Translations under genes and position numbers: made by a program
Notes under the pieces: generated by a model
The model's database searches: none
What the model saw: only the letters and a program-made list of their open reading frames with translations
Told to the model about the DNA's origin: nothing
Shown: piece after piece, positions 7,999-16,486 of the stretch
Numbering within the stretch: the first letter of the stretch is position 1
Layout of the letters: each line of letters starts with the position of its first letter
NCBI RefSeq assembly: GCF_900162615.1
Contig: NZ_FUFN01000009.1
Coordinates: 231,176 to 295,175 of the forward strand
DNA length: 64,000 nt
Direction of reading: 5' to 3'
From: Virgibacillus proomii
Lineage (GTDB): Bacteria > Bacillota > Bacilli > Bacillales > Amphibacillaceae

Positions 7999-9429
7999 CT
8001 ATCGCTTATTAATTTCTTCTAATAAGATTTTATTAACCATTGGCGGGTTTGCTTGCCCCTTGGTCGCTTTCATTACTTGACCTACTAAGAAACCAACAGC
8101 CTTCTTTTTACCATTTTTAAAATCTATGATGGACTGTTCATTTTCATCAAGGACTTTTGAAATAATCTCTTTTAACTGACCCTCATCAGAAATTTGAACC
8201 AGACCTTTTTCTTTAACGATTTTCTCTGGATCGCCGCCTTTTTTAACCAACTCAGCAAAGACTTTTTTCGCTATTTTTGATGAAATGGTACCATCATCAA
8301 TGAGCTTAATCATTTTGCTTAATGCCTCTGGAGTAATCGCTAAATCATCTAATTCTTTATAATGTTTATTCATATAGGCAGATAATTCTCCCATTAACCA
8401 GTTGGAAACTTGTTTTATATCAACATCATGAGTAATTGCTTCCTCGAAAAAATCTGCCATTTGTTTCGAATTCGTAATGACCGTTGCATCGTATTCCGGC
8501 AACCCAATTTCTTCCATATATCGTTGTTTACGTGCGTCTGGAAGTTCAGGAATTTCTTGACGAATTCGCTCTTTCCAAGCATCATCAATATACAATGGAA
8601 CAAGATCAGGTTCTGGGAAGTAACGATAATCATCCGAACCTTCTTTCACACGCATTAATAACGTCTCTTTGGTTCTCTCATCATAACGGCGAGTTTCTTG
8701 AAGGATCTCTCCACCGGAAAGCAAGATTTTTTCTTGACGTTTTTCTTCAAATTCTAACCCTTTTTGTACATAACTAAAGGAGTTTAAGTTTTTCAATTCG
8801 GTTTTTGTGCCAAATTCCTTTTGCCCAATTGGACGAAGTGAAATGTTAGCATCACAACGTAGCGAGCCTTCCTCCATTTTTACATCAGAAACGCCTGTAT
8901 AATGGATAATATTTTTCAGTTTTTCTAAATATGCATATGCTTCTTCTGGAGAACGCATATCCGGTTCGGAGACAATCTCGATTAATGGCGCTCCTTGACG
9001 GTTAAAATCAATTAATGAATATCCATCATCACCATGTGTTAATTTTCCAGCATCTTCTTCCAAATGCAGGCGAGTAATTCCAATTCGTTTTTTCTTTCCA
9101 TGCACTTCAATTTCGATCCAGCCATTTTCACCAATTGGCTGATCAAATTGAGAGATTTGGTAAGCTTTTGGATTGTCTGGGTAGAAGTAATTTTTACGAT
9201 CAAACTTTGTATGTGTTGCAATTTCACAATTAAGAGCCATTGCCGCTTTCATTGCAAAATTAACTGCTTCTTCATTTAAAACAGGTAAAACCCCAGGATA
9301 ACCTAGATCAATTGGGTTGACATTCGTATTTGGTGCTGTCCCGAACGCATTCACGCTAGGGCTAAATATTTTTGATTTTGTTTTTAATTCAACATGTACC
9401 TCTAAGCCAATAATTGTTTCGAAATTCAT
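7999..9429 (-). CDS. gatB: Asp-tRNA(Asn)/Glu-tRNA(Gln) amidotransferase subunit B
   Basis: GatB binds misacylated Glu-tRNA(Gln) (or Asp-tRNA(Asn)), phosphorylates the side chain and receives ammonia from GatA. The 476 residues match the B. subtilis length. The family signature DRKNYFYPDNPKAYQISQ lies at 77-94, and the C-terminal helical tRNA-binding YqeY-like domain ends KATKGQANPPMVNKILLEEI. The ATG at 9429 overlaps the gatA TGA, so the two are translationally coupled. AGGAGG lies upstream within gatA. It is the last gene of gatC-gatA-gatB. Confidence 0.98.
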   Translation of the reverse strand: MNFETIIGLEVHVELKTKSKIFSPSVNAFGTAPNTNVNPIDLGYPGVLPVLNEEAVNFAMKAAMALNCEIATHTKFDRKNYFYPDNPKAYQISQFDQPIGENGWIEIEVHGKKKRIGITRLHLEEDAGKLTHGDDGYSLIDFNRQGAPLIEIVSEPDMRSPEEAYAYLEKLKNIIHYTGVSDVKMEEGSLRCDANISLRPIGQKEFGTKTELKNLNSFSYVQKGLEFEEKRQEKILLSGGEILQETRRYDERTKETLLMRVKEGSDDYRYFPEPDLVPLYIDDAWKERIRQEIPELPDARKQRYMEEIGLPEYDATVITNSKQMADFFEEAITHDVDIKQVSNWLMGELSAYMNKHYKELDDLAITPEALSKMIKLIDDGTISSKIAKKVFAELVKKGGDPEKIVKEKGLVQISDEGQLKEIISKVLDENEQSIIDFKNGKKKAVGFLVGQVMKATKGQANPPMVNKILLEEINKR

Positions 9430-10895
9430 TCGTTGGCACCTCCTAGCTGAGGGCGTTGTTTATGATGATCTGTCACTTGTTCATAAGCATGTGCTGCCCG
9501 GTATACCGTCATTTCATCAAAATGTTTACCGATAATTTGCAGACCAATTGGTAAACCATCCGTTGAAAAGCCACAAGGAATGGAAATACCCGGTACTCCT
9601 GCCAAGTTCACTGGAATAGTTAAAAGATCATTTGCGTACATCGTTAATGGATCATCTACTTTTTCACCAACTTTAAATGCTGGAGTTGGTGTTGTTGGTC
9701 CCATCACGACATCATAATCCTCAAGAATCTTATCAAAATCATTTTTAATTAAAGTACGTACTTTTTGGGCTTTTTTGTAATAAGCATCATAGTAGCCAGA
9801 GCTAAGTGCAAATGTACCTAACATAATACGGCGTTTTACTTCATCACCAAAGCCTTCGCTGCGAGATTTTTTAAACATATCAATCATATTATCTGCATTT
9901 TTTGAACGAACCCCATAGCGAACCCCGTCAAAACGAGCCAGATTTGCTGATGCTTCAGATGAGGATAATAAATAATACGTTGCTACAGCATATTTGGAAT
10001 GCGGTAAAGATACTTCTTCCCAAGTTGCACCTAATGATTCATATACTTTTAATGCCTGAAGGACAGCCTCTTTCACTTCAGGAGCTACCCCTTCACCAAG
10101 GTATTCCTTAGGTACAGCAATTTTTAATCCTTTCACATCTCCAGTTAAAGCTTTTGTGTATGCCGGAACCTCAATATTTGCACTTGTTGCATCCATGGAA
10201 TCGTATCCAGCAATAACTTCTAATACCCGTGCATTGTCCTCTACGGTTCGCGTAATAGGACCGATTTGATCCAATGAAGATGCAAAAGCAACTAGACCGA
10301 AACGAGATACCCGTCCATAAGTTGGCTTTAAACCAACAACACCGCAAAATGCAGCAGGCTGGCGGATCGAGCCACCAGTATCAGATCCTAAAGCAAATAG
10401 GACTTCACCTGACGCTACAGCTGCAGCTGAACCACCACTCGATCCCCCCGGTACATAGTCTATATTCCAGGGATTACGGGTTGGTTCATAACTGGAGTTT
10501 TCATTTGAAGATCCCATAGCAAATTCATCCATGTTCAGTTTACCAATCGTAACTGCCTTTTCATTATGCAATTTTTCGATAACAGTAGCGTTATATAATG
10601 GATCATGAAAATTATCGAGAATTTGGCTGGCGCAAGTAGTGCGTAAAGCTTTTGTAACAATATTATCTTTAATCCCACTTGGCATTCCAAATAGAGCTCC
10701 GGTTTTGTCCACTGACTCGTCCAGCTCTTTTGCGTAAGCAAGAGCCTTATCATTGTTTAATGTTAAAAATGCATGGACCTTATCATCGACTTCTTGAATT
10801 CGTTCATAAGAGGCGTTTACTAAGTCTTGTACCGTAATTTCATTATTATGTAGTTTTTCTTCTAATTCTTTTATTGTGTGATCAAATAATGACAT
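9426..10895 (-). CDS. gatA: Asp-tRNA(Asn)/Glu-tRNA(Gln) amidotransferase subunit A
   Basis: GatA is the glutaminase that releases ammonia for GatB. The 489-residue protein carries the amidase Ser-cisSer-Lys triad: lysine 76 in GIKDN, serine 152 in GGSSGGSAAAVASG and serine 176 in GSDTGGSIRQP. The ATG at 10895 follows a GGAGG site overlapping the spacer after gatC. It sits between gatC (12 nt upstream) and gatB (4-nt overlap), forming the usual transamidation operon. Its presence implies that Gln-tRNA is made indirectly, as in most Firmicutes. Confidence 0.98.
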   Translation of the reverse strand: MSLFDHTIKELEEKLHNNEITVQDLVNASYERIQEVDDKVHAFLTLNNDKALAYAKELDESVDKTGALFGMPSGIKDNIVTKALRTTCASQILDNFHDPLYNATVIEKLHNEKAVTIGKLNMDEFAMGSSNENSSYEPTRNPWNIDYVPGGSSGGSAAAVASGEVLFALGSDTGGSIRQPAAFCGVVGLKPTYGRVSRFGLVAFASSLDQIGPITRTVEDNARVLEVIAGYDSMDATSANIEVPAYTKALTGDVKGLKIAVPKEYLGEGVAPEVKEAVLQALKVYESLGATWEEVSLPHSKYAVATYYLLSSSEASANLARFDGVRYGVRSKNADNMIDMFKKSRSEGFGDEVKRRIMLGTFALSSGYYDAYYKKAQKVRTLIKNDFDKILEDYDVVMGPTTPTPAFKVGEKVDDPLTMYANDLLTIPVNLAGVPGISIPCGFSTDGLPIGLQIIGKHFDEMTVYRAAHAYEQVTDHHKQRPQLGGANE

Positions 10896-10907
10896 GCTTA
10901 TTCCCTC

Positions 10908-11198
10908 CTACTCCAAAATTGATGGGACACGAAAATGACCATCTTTGTGATCTGGAGCATTTTTCAGTGCTTCTTCTTGTGTAATCCATTGCTTTGGCTC
11001 ATCTTTACGCATTACATTTTTTATATCCAGCACATGTGTTGTCGGCTCAACATTCGTGGTGTCCAGTTCATTCAGCTGTTCTGCATAAGCAATAATGGAA
11101 CTTAAATGCTCCGTAAACATTTCAGTTTCTTCTTCTGTTACATGTAAACGAGCTAAGTGAGCTACATGCTTTACTTGATCTTTTGAAATTTTATCCAC
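10908..11198 (-). CDS. gatC: Asp-tRNA(Asn)/Glu-tRNA(Gln) amidotransferase subunit C
   Basis: GatC is the small subunit that wraps around GatA and stabilises the complex with GatB. The 96-residue protein has the family pattern VKHVAHLARLHVTEEE near the N-terminus and HFRVPSILE at the end. Translation starts at a GTG (11198-11196) preceded by TTTGGAGGGAAAATA; no in-frame ATG competes. It is the first gene of the gatCAB operon, whose promoter must lie in the spacer upstream of 11198. Confidence 0.95.
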   Translation of the reverse strand: MDKISKDQVKHVAHLARLHVTEEETEMFTEHLSSIIAYAEQLNELDTTNVEPTTHVLDIKNVMRKDEPKQWITQEEALKNAPDHKDGHFRVPSILE

Positions 11199-11748
11199 TA
11201 TTTTCCCTCCAAACAGTTATCTTCTTTCATTATATACATAAGTCCTTCATCCATAAAGTGAATCTTCAATCCGTGGGGTTTTCTTTGATCCCCTCCTGAT
11301 TGTTAGAATGAACAGAATCGGCACTATTCATTTTTCCAAACAACTGTACAAAAAGAACCGAGAAGCAGCCAAGTTTTGGGGCAAACGGATCTATGATAGA
11401 ACCGTGAAATTAGCCAACTTGGCTGAACCCTAGCCTTTGTTGCGGGAAACTATCCAATGTTGCACATAAGTAGGACATTAAAATTTCCACTGCATTCTCT
11501 TAACTTCGTACATACTTTTAGCGAACAAAGAATTTCGATCTGCCATTTTTGACGAACTTTTTGAACATGCCCTACTATTTCATTTTAAACGTTAGTAACA
11601 CTATAGATGATAGCAGAATGACCTATTACTAAGCAACTAAAGTTAAATAAAAAGTTGATTTGAGCCTCAATAAGTTTCATATGTGTAATCAGCTACATTT
11701 TTATAGTCAACCTCTCTTTATCATGCCACGCTTTTATTCTTAAAACCA
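11199..11748. other. Spacer between gatC and putP
   Basis: No gene is supported. It should contain the gatC promoter. AGCCAAGTT (11367-11375) and AACTTGGCT (11416-11424) form a 9-bp inverted repeat of unknown role. One copy of a dispersed 40-bp repeat lies at 11530-11569. Confidence 0.4.
11530..11569 (-). repeat. Dispersed 40-bp repeat, copy 1
   Basis: On the minus strand the core TGTTCAAAAAGT is followed by a CAAAAATGG block and an ATCGAAATTC block. Related copies on the plus strand are at 45712-45753 and 49536-49579. It may be the decayed end of a mobile element. Confidence 0.45.
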
Positions 11749-13269
11749 TTACTCTTGCAACTTTTTAATTGTTTGGTCAAAGTCTTGCGTTAATTCTGTG
11801 TTTGACTTATCCAATAAACTGACAATGATCGTAACAATACAGTTAAATAAAAACCCAGGAGCAATTTCATATAGCTCGAATATACCACCTTCAAGAAAGT
11901 TTTCCCAAACAATAACGGTTACAGCACCAATGACGATTCCTGCTAATGCACCATTTCTTGTAATTCCTCGCCAAAATAAAGATAAAAGAATAATCGGTCC
12001 AAAAGCTGCACCAAACCCAGCCCAAGCATAACTAACAAGCTTTAACACAGAACTTTCTGGATTTAAAGCAATTCCCATTGCAATCAGTGCTATACATACT
12101 GTTGCAATTCTACCAACCCAAATTAGTTCTTTACTTGAAGCTTTCTTACGAAAAATAGCTTTATAAAAATCTTCCGCTACAGCCGATGATGAGACGAGCA
12201 ACTGTGAATCAATGGTACTCATGATAGCTGAAAGAATGGCAGCTAAAAGTATACCTGCGATTACCGGATGAAAGAGAATTTGTGAAAAAGCAATAAAGAT
12301 TTTTTCCGAATCTGCTAGTACTTGTAATCCATTCTCATGAATAACTTGAATTCCAAATTCGGAAAGCCTGGAAACGTCCTCTGTACTTATAAAAGCTAAA
12401 CCGACAAACCCTGTAAAAATAGCACCATACAGCCCTAATATCATCCATGTCGTCCCAATGAATCTAGCTAATGGTACATCTTTGGAAGAGCGTAAAGCCA
12501 TGAATCGAACAAGTATATGCGGCTGACCAAAATAACCGAGTCCCCAAGCAAGTGAAGATATAATTGCCATGATGCTAATACCTTCAACCATACTTAAATG
12601 AGATGGTGCAATCTCACCAACTGCTTGAACTGCTTCATTCCATCCACCCATTTCATTTGATGCAACAATTGGTACAACTAATAAAGCAAAAAGCATAAGA
12701 CTACCTTGAATAAAATCAGTCCAAGCTACAGCTAAAAACCCACCAAGTAATGTATAAGAAACAACGACTATTCCTCCAATCCAAAGCGCCGTTTCATACG
12801 GAACATCAAATGAAGCTTCAAATAATTTCGCTCCACCAACTAAACCAGATGAAGTATAAAAAGTAAAAAAAACTAAAATTACTAAGGCAGCTATCACTCG
12901 AAGAATATGAGATTGGTCTTTAAAACGATTCTCTAAAAAGTCAGGAATGGTAATGGAGTTATTGGAAACTTCTGTATAGACTCGCAGTCGCTTAGCAACA
13001 AATTGCCAATTTAAGTAAGCACCTATAGCCAGACCAACCCCCATCCATGCTTCAGAAATTCCCGTAGCATAAACGGCTCCCGGTAAACCTAATAATAACC
13101 ATCCGCTCATATCCGATGCACCGGCACTTAATGCAGCAACTCCCGGCCCAAGACTGCGACCACCTAAGACGTAATCCGATAAGCTATTTGTTCGATAATA
13201 CATAATGATTCCGATTACTAACATAATTATTAGGTAAATAATAAACGTTATCAGCGTGGGGAAATCCAT
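11749..13269 (-). CDS. putP: Sodium/proline symporter (PutP/OpuE family)
   Basis: A sodium:solute symporter family protein of 506 residues with about 13 membrane segments. It would import proline using the sodium gradient. Landmarks include LIMLVIGIIMYYRTNSLSDY and GGRSLGPGVAALSAGASDMS near the N-terminus, and AAILSAIMSTIDSQLLVSSS in the second half. Adjacency to gatC is the place held by the osmoregulated proline importer OpuE in B. subtilis, so an osmoprotectant role is plausible. Its ribosome binding site (GAAAGGAG) lies inside the small ORF at 13273-13377, which ends 3 nt before the ATG. Confidence 0.92.
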   Translation of the reverse strand: MDFPTLITFIIYLIIMLVIGIIMYYRTNSLSDYVLGGRSLGPGVAALSAGASDMSGWLLLGLPGAVYATGISEAWMGVGLAIGAYLNWQFVAKRLRVYTEVSNNSITIPDFLENRFKDQSHILRVIAALVILVFFTFYTSSGLVGGAKLFEASFDVPYETALWIGGIVVVSYTLLGGFLAVAWTDFIQGSLMLFALLVVPIVASNEMGGWNEAVQAVGEIAPSHLSMVEGISIMAIISSLAWGLGYFGQPHILVRFMALRSSKDVPLARFIGTTWMILGLYGAIFTGFVGLAFISTEDVSRLSEFGIQVIHENGLQVLADSEKIFIAFSQILFHPVIAGILLAAILSAIMSTIDSQLLVSSSAVAEDFYKAIFRKKASSKELIWVGRIATVCIALIAMGIALNPESSVLKLVSYAWAGFGAAFGPIILLSLFWRGITRNGALAGIVIGAVTVIVWENFLEGGIFELYEIAPGFLFNCIVTIIVSLLDKSNTELTQDFDQTIKKLQE

Positions 13270-13272
13270 GTA

Positions 13273-13377
13273 CTACTTTCTCCTTTCTATAATTAAAGTA
13301 TTAAACGATAAAACAATTAAACTAGGCATCGGAACAAACAACCAAAACCAAGTAACTCCTTGAATTGAATATTCCAT
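13273..13377 (-). CDS. 34-residue membrane peptide coupled to putP
   Basis: The ORF starts with ATG at 13377 after a strong AAAGGAGG site and ends TAG three bases before putP. The product has one hydrophobic span (WFWLFVPMPSLIVLSFNTLI) and the basic tail IERRK. Such very short single-span proteins next to SSS and NSS transporters are known as small transporter subunits, such as MetS of the methionine/alanine importer. Assignment as an accessory subunit of PutP is inference from position, topology and coupling. Confidence 0.65.
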   Translation of the reverse strand: MEYSIQGVTWFWLFVPMPSLIVLSFNTLIIERRK

Positions 13378-13485
13378 AAAAGATAGACCTCCTTTTCTAT
13401 AGTTTATTAAAAGTATGTATTGCTTGTAAAATCCGAATTTTCATTCATCATTATTATTTTATGCTTATAATAACTTGTTTTGTTA

Positions 13486-13670
13486 ATAAAGTGAAACTTC
13501 ATTCAAGGAGTGCTTTTCTCCTTGAATGTTAGTACCACAAGGGTATGACCTAAAGGCCCTTGAACGAATCGGGCATTTAGGTGCCGTTTTTCTCTCAACT
13601 TCGACTTCTCCGTGTTCCTTTAATTCTTGAAGTGGGAGAATTACGACACCTTACATGCGGGATAAAGTGA
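13486..13670. repeat. Structured tandem repeat, unit 1
   Basis: The unit contains, in order: hairpin A (ATTCAAGGAG 13501-13510 with CTCCTTGAAT 13518-13527); an H-type pseudoknot (CAAGGG 13538-13543 with CCCTTG 13557-13562, interleaved with CCTAAA 13549-13554 and TTTAGG 13576-13581); helix D (GGTGCCGT 13580-13587 with ACGACACC 13643-13650, one mismatch) enclosing a variable hairpin; and the tail TTACATGCGGGATAAA. The next unit starts at once, with a period of 176 nt. It lies upstream of the putP transcript. Identity is unknown. Confidence 0.75.
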
Positions 13671-13835
13671 AACTTCATTCAAGGAGTGCTTTTCTCCTTG
13701 AATGTTAGTACCGCAAGGGTATGACCTAAAGGCCCTTGAACGAATCAGGCATTTAGGTGTGTTTTCTCATCATGTTCGTAACATCAATAGCACATTTTCG
13801 AATGGAGAAAAATACGCACCTTACATGCGGGATAT
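13671..13835. repeat. Structured tandem repeat, unit 2
   Basis: It repeats hairpin A and the pseudoknot core of unit 1 almost exactly. Helix D has changed on both sides (GGTGTG at 13756-13761 with CGCACC at 13815-13820), so pairing is kept by one wobble. The enclosed hairpin has a different sequence but is still paired (TTCTC with GGAGAA). A 62-codon frame crossing it is not a gene. Confidence 0.7.
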
Positions 13836-14424
13836 AACGCATTATTGATTTAAGGTTAAACATGTATAAACACGGGGTAGAATTTCCGGGAAAGACTTGC
13901 AGTTTGTTATAATCACCGTGTCGTAAGTTTACATTGAACACTAAAAAGTAGGATGAACTTATTAATAACCTTTAGTTATGAGTGATTTTCTCAAACAAAA
14001 AACTAGGCGCCCTCTTGGTCGATAATTTGACTAAGAGACTACCTAGTTGAGTTGTTCTTATAATGATGTCGTCAAAAGAAGATACATAGACCAGCGAAGT
14101 TTGAGGCATTGTAGTTTCAAATAGTACAGTAAACAGAAGAACAGGTCAATAACAAAACTCTAAATGGGATCTTATTACAAGTGAAAACAAATCACTTGGT
14201 ACGTTTTGTGCTTCTACCATAATGCTATACAATATGGTAATGTTACTTAACCTTTTTTCACCTTCTTTAATCCTTTACCTGCTAAATAAATAAAAATTCA
14301 TCATGAAACCACTCTCATCCTTCTGCATGATACCATATATTTTTTAATATAAATATGAAATTTTAATCATATTAACTAATAACTTTTAAAAAATAACAGC
14401 CTATTTTTAATAAAATGCTAATAG
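13836..14424. other. Spacer downstream of the SUKH gene
   Basis: Apart from the terminator at 13992-14048 I see no gene or recognisable element. The stretch is very AT-rich near 14330-14420. Confidence 0.35.
13992..14048 (-). terminator. Terminator-like hairpin
   Basis: On the minus strand AACTAGGTAGTCTCTTAGTC folds back on GACCAAGAG and CGCCTAGTT, and is followed by six T residues. It is oriented to end transcripts from the toxin/immunity region above 14425, though 377 nt away. Confidence 0.55.
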
Positions 14425-14976
14425 CTATTCATATAAATTCTCAATCTCAGTAAACCAAAAGTATCCCTTTTCCATACACTTAGCGTCAATTCTTTCTAAT
14501 TCTTCTTTTAACCAAATAATCACAAATTCTGGTATCTCATTATTAATAAAGGCATCCTCACCATTTACCTCTATTGCCTTATCAATCATTCTTGAATATA
14601 CTAATAAACATTCTGCGAATTGGTTTATAGAAGAATTAATAAATACTTCTTTATAATTATCACTATTATTAAGAAAAACTATATTTTCTTGTTTCTCTAT
14701 TATACATATCGGATCCCCAGAACCAGTAGACCCCAAAAACCAATATTTTTGAAATTCTTCAGGCATATTAAATACTTTTGTAATAGGCCTTAATAACGGT
14801 TGTGACGAAGTAAACTCTAAATATGGTGGAGGGGTTTCTGGTAAGCCACCCGTAGATAAAAATTCCTTCACTTCATCTGAAAAGTCTTTGCTCATTAAGT
14901 CTTTGTAATTAAATTTAATTAGTGGACCATCTTTGCTGACATCCCATTTATTATTGAATTCCTCTGGTAGTATCAT
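14425..14976 (-). CDS. SUKH (SMI1/KNR4)-type immunity protein
   Basis: The 183-residue protein shows the SUKH superfamily pattern: an early FLSTGGLPETPPPYLEF segment, then FNMPEEFQKYWFLGSTGSGD followed by PICI, and hydrophobic helices at the C-terminus. SUKH proteins neutralise polymorphic nuclease toxins by direct binding. It lies 4 nt downstream of the HHH-motif nuclease module at 14981, which makes that module its likely cognate toxin. AAGGTGAGAAG precedes the ATG. The class assignment (SUKH-4-like) is from memory of the motif order. Confidence 0.75.
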   Translation of the reverse strand: MILPEEFNNKWDVSKDGPLIKFNYKDLMSKDFSDEVKEFLSTGGLPETPPPYLEFTSSQPLLRPITKVFNMPEEFQKYWFLGSTGSGDPICIIEKQENIVFLNNSDNYKEVFINSSINQFAECLLVYSRMIDKAIEVNGEDAFINNEIPEFVIIWLKEELERIDAKCMEKGYFWFTEIENLYE

Positions 14977-14980
14977 CTTC

Positions 14981-15355
14981 TCACCTTCTTAAATTATTTA
15001 AAAAAGTTTCTAATCTAGTTGCAATTTCACCATCTATCCCAGTAATTCCCCACTCCTTTTCTACATTATGAATACCATCATATCTAGGAAGTAAACTTTT
15101 TGGTAAAGCTACTGCTTGACCACCTTCTCCTATGTGGTGATGTCTCATTGGATCTTTTATATACTGCTTATACTGTGGAAAATGTTTTATAAATTGTTCA
15201 TCAACAATTGGAACTCGGCCTCTCTTTATCAAAGCCGTATTTTCTACACTCCAAAACTCTGGATTTCTTTTAAGTAATGCATTAAAAAACTTTTTTGCAT
15301 TTCTCTCCCATCCAGAAGCATTTGTTCCTGAATTAGCTTTCCCTTTAAAGTTCAT
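14981..15355 (-). CDS. Orphan toxin C-terminal module, HNH/LHH-type nuclease
   Basis: The segment encodes a C-terminal toxin domain without a delivery domain. The motif MRHHHIGEGGQAVALP and the following LLPRYDGIHNVEKEWG resemble the His-rich HNH/Endo VII-superfamily nuclease tails of polymorphic toxins. The same frame stays open upstream to about 15530 (V-T-K-G-T-V, RGYRGRDLTKYD, EYLVDPRLVVE), so the ATG at 15355 is only the first methionine and may not be used. Upstream DNA at 15507-15852 duplicates part of the LXG gene. This looks like a silent tail cassette with its own immunity gene downstream. Confidence 0.7.
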   Translation of the reverse strand: MNFKGKANSGTNASGWERNAKKFFNALLKRNPEFWSVENTALIKRGRVPIVDEQFIKHFPQYKQYIKDPMRHHHIGEGGQAVALPKSLLPRYDGIHNVEKEWGITGIDGEIATRLETFLNNLRR

Positions 15356-15852
15356 TTCAACTACAAGTCTAGGATCAACTAAATACTCTTTATCATACTT
15401 TGTAAGATCTCTACCTCTATATCCTCTAATCTCATCATATTTGCCATCATTACTCCATTTAGGAACAGTAAAGGTTTCCTCCTTATTAACCGTACCCTTA
15501 GTAACTCCCTTCCCCTCACTCTTTACGAAAACATCTGTGGGCGGATTTCACCAAGCGGCTTCGATCCCATTCCAATCATCGGGATCGTTGTGTAGCCTGT
15601 TGAAAGTTGTTCTCTGTAGAACACAGGCACTTTTACCTTAGCCAGTTCCGCTTTAGCTGTATTTAACTTCTCTTGGAAATAACTCTTACTGTAAGGTTTC
15701 CCACCAGTCAGCTTTGGCGATTTTCCTGCACTTCCTACTTTGGAAATTCACTTTGCTCCTCTTAAGGCCCAGGTACTTGGTATTAGTGCCGGCAAAGCAG
15801 AACCCGTTACATACATGATTCCTTCTTGTTCCACGGTATCGGTGAAAGACTG
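15356..15852 (-). pseudogene. Truncated duplicate of the LXG toxin gene, preceding the orphan tail
   Basis: Bases 15507-15852 are nearly identical to 16978-17324 of the LXG gene, the part encoding GSALPALIPSTWALRGAKGI through GEIRPQMFSV. Homology ends abruptly at 15852 with no start codon or LXG domain. One base is missing near 15536 (CTTTACGAAAAC versus CTTCACCGAAAAC), so the conserved part is out of frame with the toxin tail. It is consistent with a recombination donor cassette that cannot be translated as a full toxin. Confidence 0.8.
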
Positions 15853-16094
15853 ATTCAAAAAACAATTTTTTTTAATTCAGTAGTGTATTCTCGATTTTCC
15901 TTTTTTGTGGAGATGAAATTACCCTTAACTTGTGATTTTATAAAGATCACTTAATTAAACATTGAAAATATAATTAATAGAATTAATAAATGTGCTTGAA
16001 ACTAAAATAAAAAGTCGACTTAAAAGCTAGAGCAGGAATTTCTCAAACAATATCACTATTAATAGTATCCTTACTAACTGCCACAAGGTTAGAT

Positions 16095-16143
16095 AAAAAT
16101 ACGAGAACCTAAAGTGTCATCATACCTAGGCTCTCGTATTTTC
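16095..16143 (-). terminator. LXG operon terminator
   Basis: On the minus strand AATACGAGAGCCTAGG pairs with CCTA...TTCTCGTATT (16098-16110 with 16126-16140) and ends in TTTTT. It lies a few bases after the immunity gene stop at 16148. Confidence 0.8.
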
Positions 16144-16147
16144 CCGC

Positions 16148-16486
16148 TTATTTCCATCCATTGTACTCTAAAAATTTATCTGGAATTCTTAGCTCTAGCT
16201 GTTGTTCAAGTTCTTGGTAAAAAACTTGCATATCAGCTTTGTCATACCATTTCTGAGTGTTTTTCAATGGAATTCTTTTATCACCAATGAATAAGTGACA
16301 GCCAAATCTTCCTCTATCATAATTAAATATTACATTAAAATAATCATAAGCAATAAAACTGAAGCTAAACATAGTATAAGGTTTATCAGTGCGAGTAATA
16401 ACATTAAAACTACTTGTTATTTTATCTTTAAAGTAATCTTTTATTTCTCTCATTATTTTATCTTCAAGGATTTCACTATTTTGCAA
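16148..16486 (-). CDS. Putative immunity protein for the LXG toxin
   Basis: The gene overlaps the end of the LXG toxin gene, the normal place for its immunity gene. The product is about 112 residues, acidic-aromatic, with SFSFIAYDYFNVIFNYDRGR and ending PDKFLEYNGWK. I do not recognise a named immunity family. The start is uncertain: the ATG at 16495 abuts the AAAGGAG site, whereas the TTG at 16486 is nine bases from it and is preferred. A terminator follows at once, so this is the last gene of the operon. Confidence 0.65.
   Translation of the reverse strand: MQNSEILEDKIMREIKDYFKDKITSSFNVITRTDKPYTMFSFSFIAYDYFNVIFNYDRGRFGCHLFIGDKRIPLKNTQKWYDKADMQVFYQELEQQLELRIPDKFLEYNGWK

Noticed and set aside
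13486..13835. CRISPR array as explanation of the tandem repeat
   Set aside because: Units are about 170 nt with only two copies, internal hairpins vary in a paired manner, and no cas genes occur in the window.
13753..13941. A 62-codon minus-strand frame
   Set aside because: It runs through a structured repeat unit whose paired arms explain the sequence, and it lacks a binding site.
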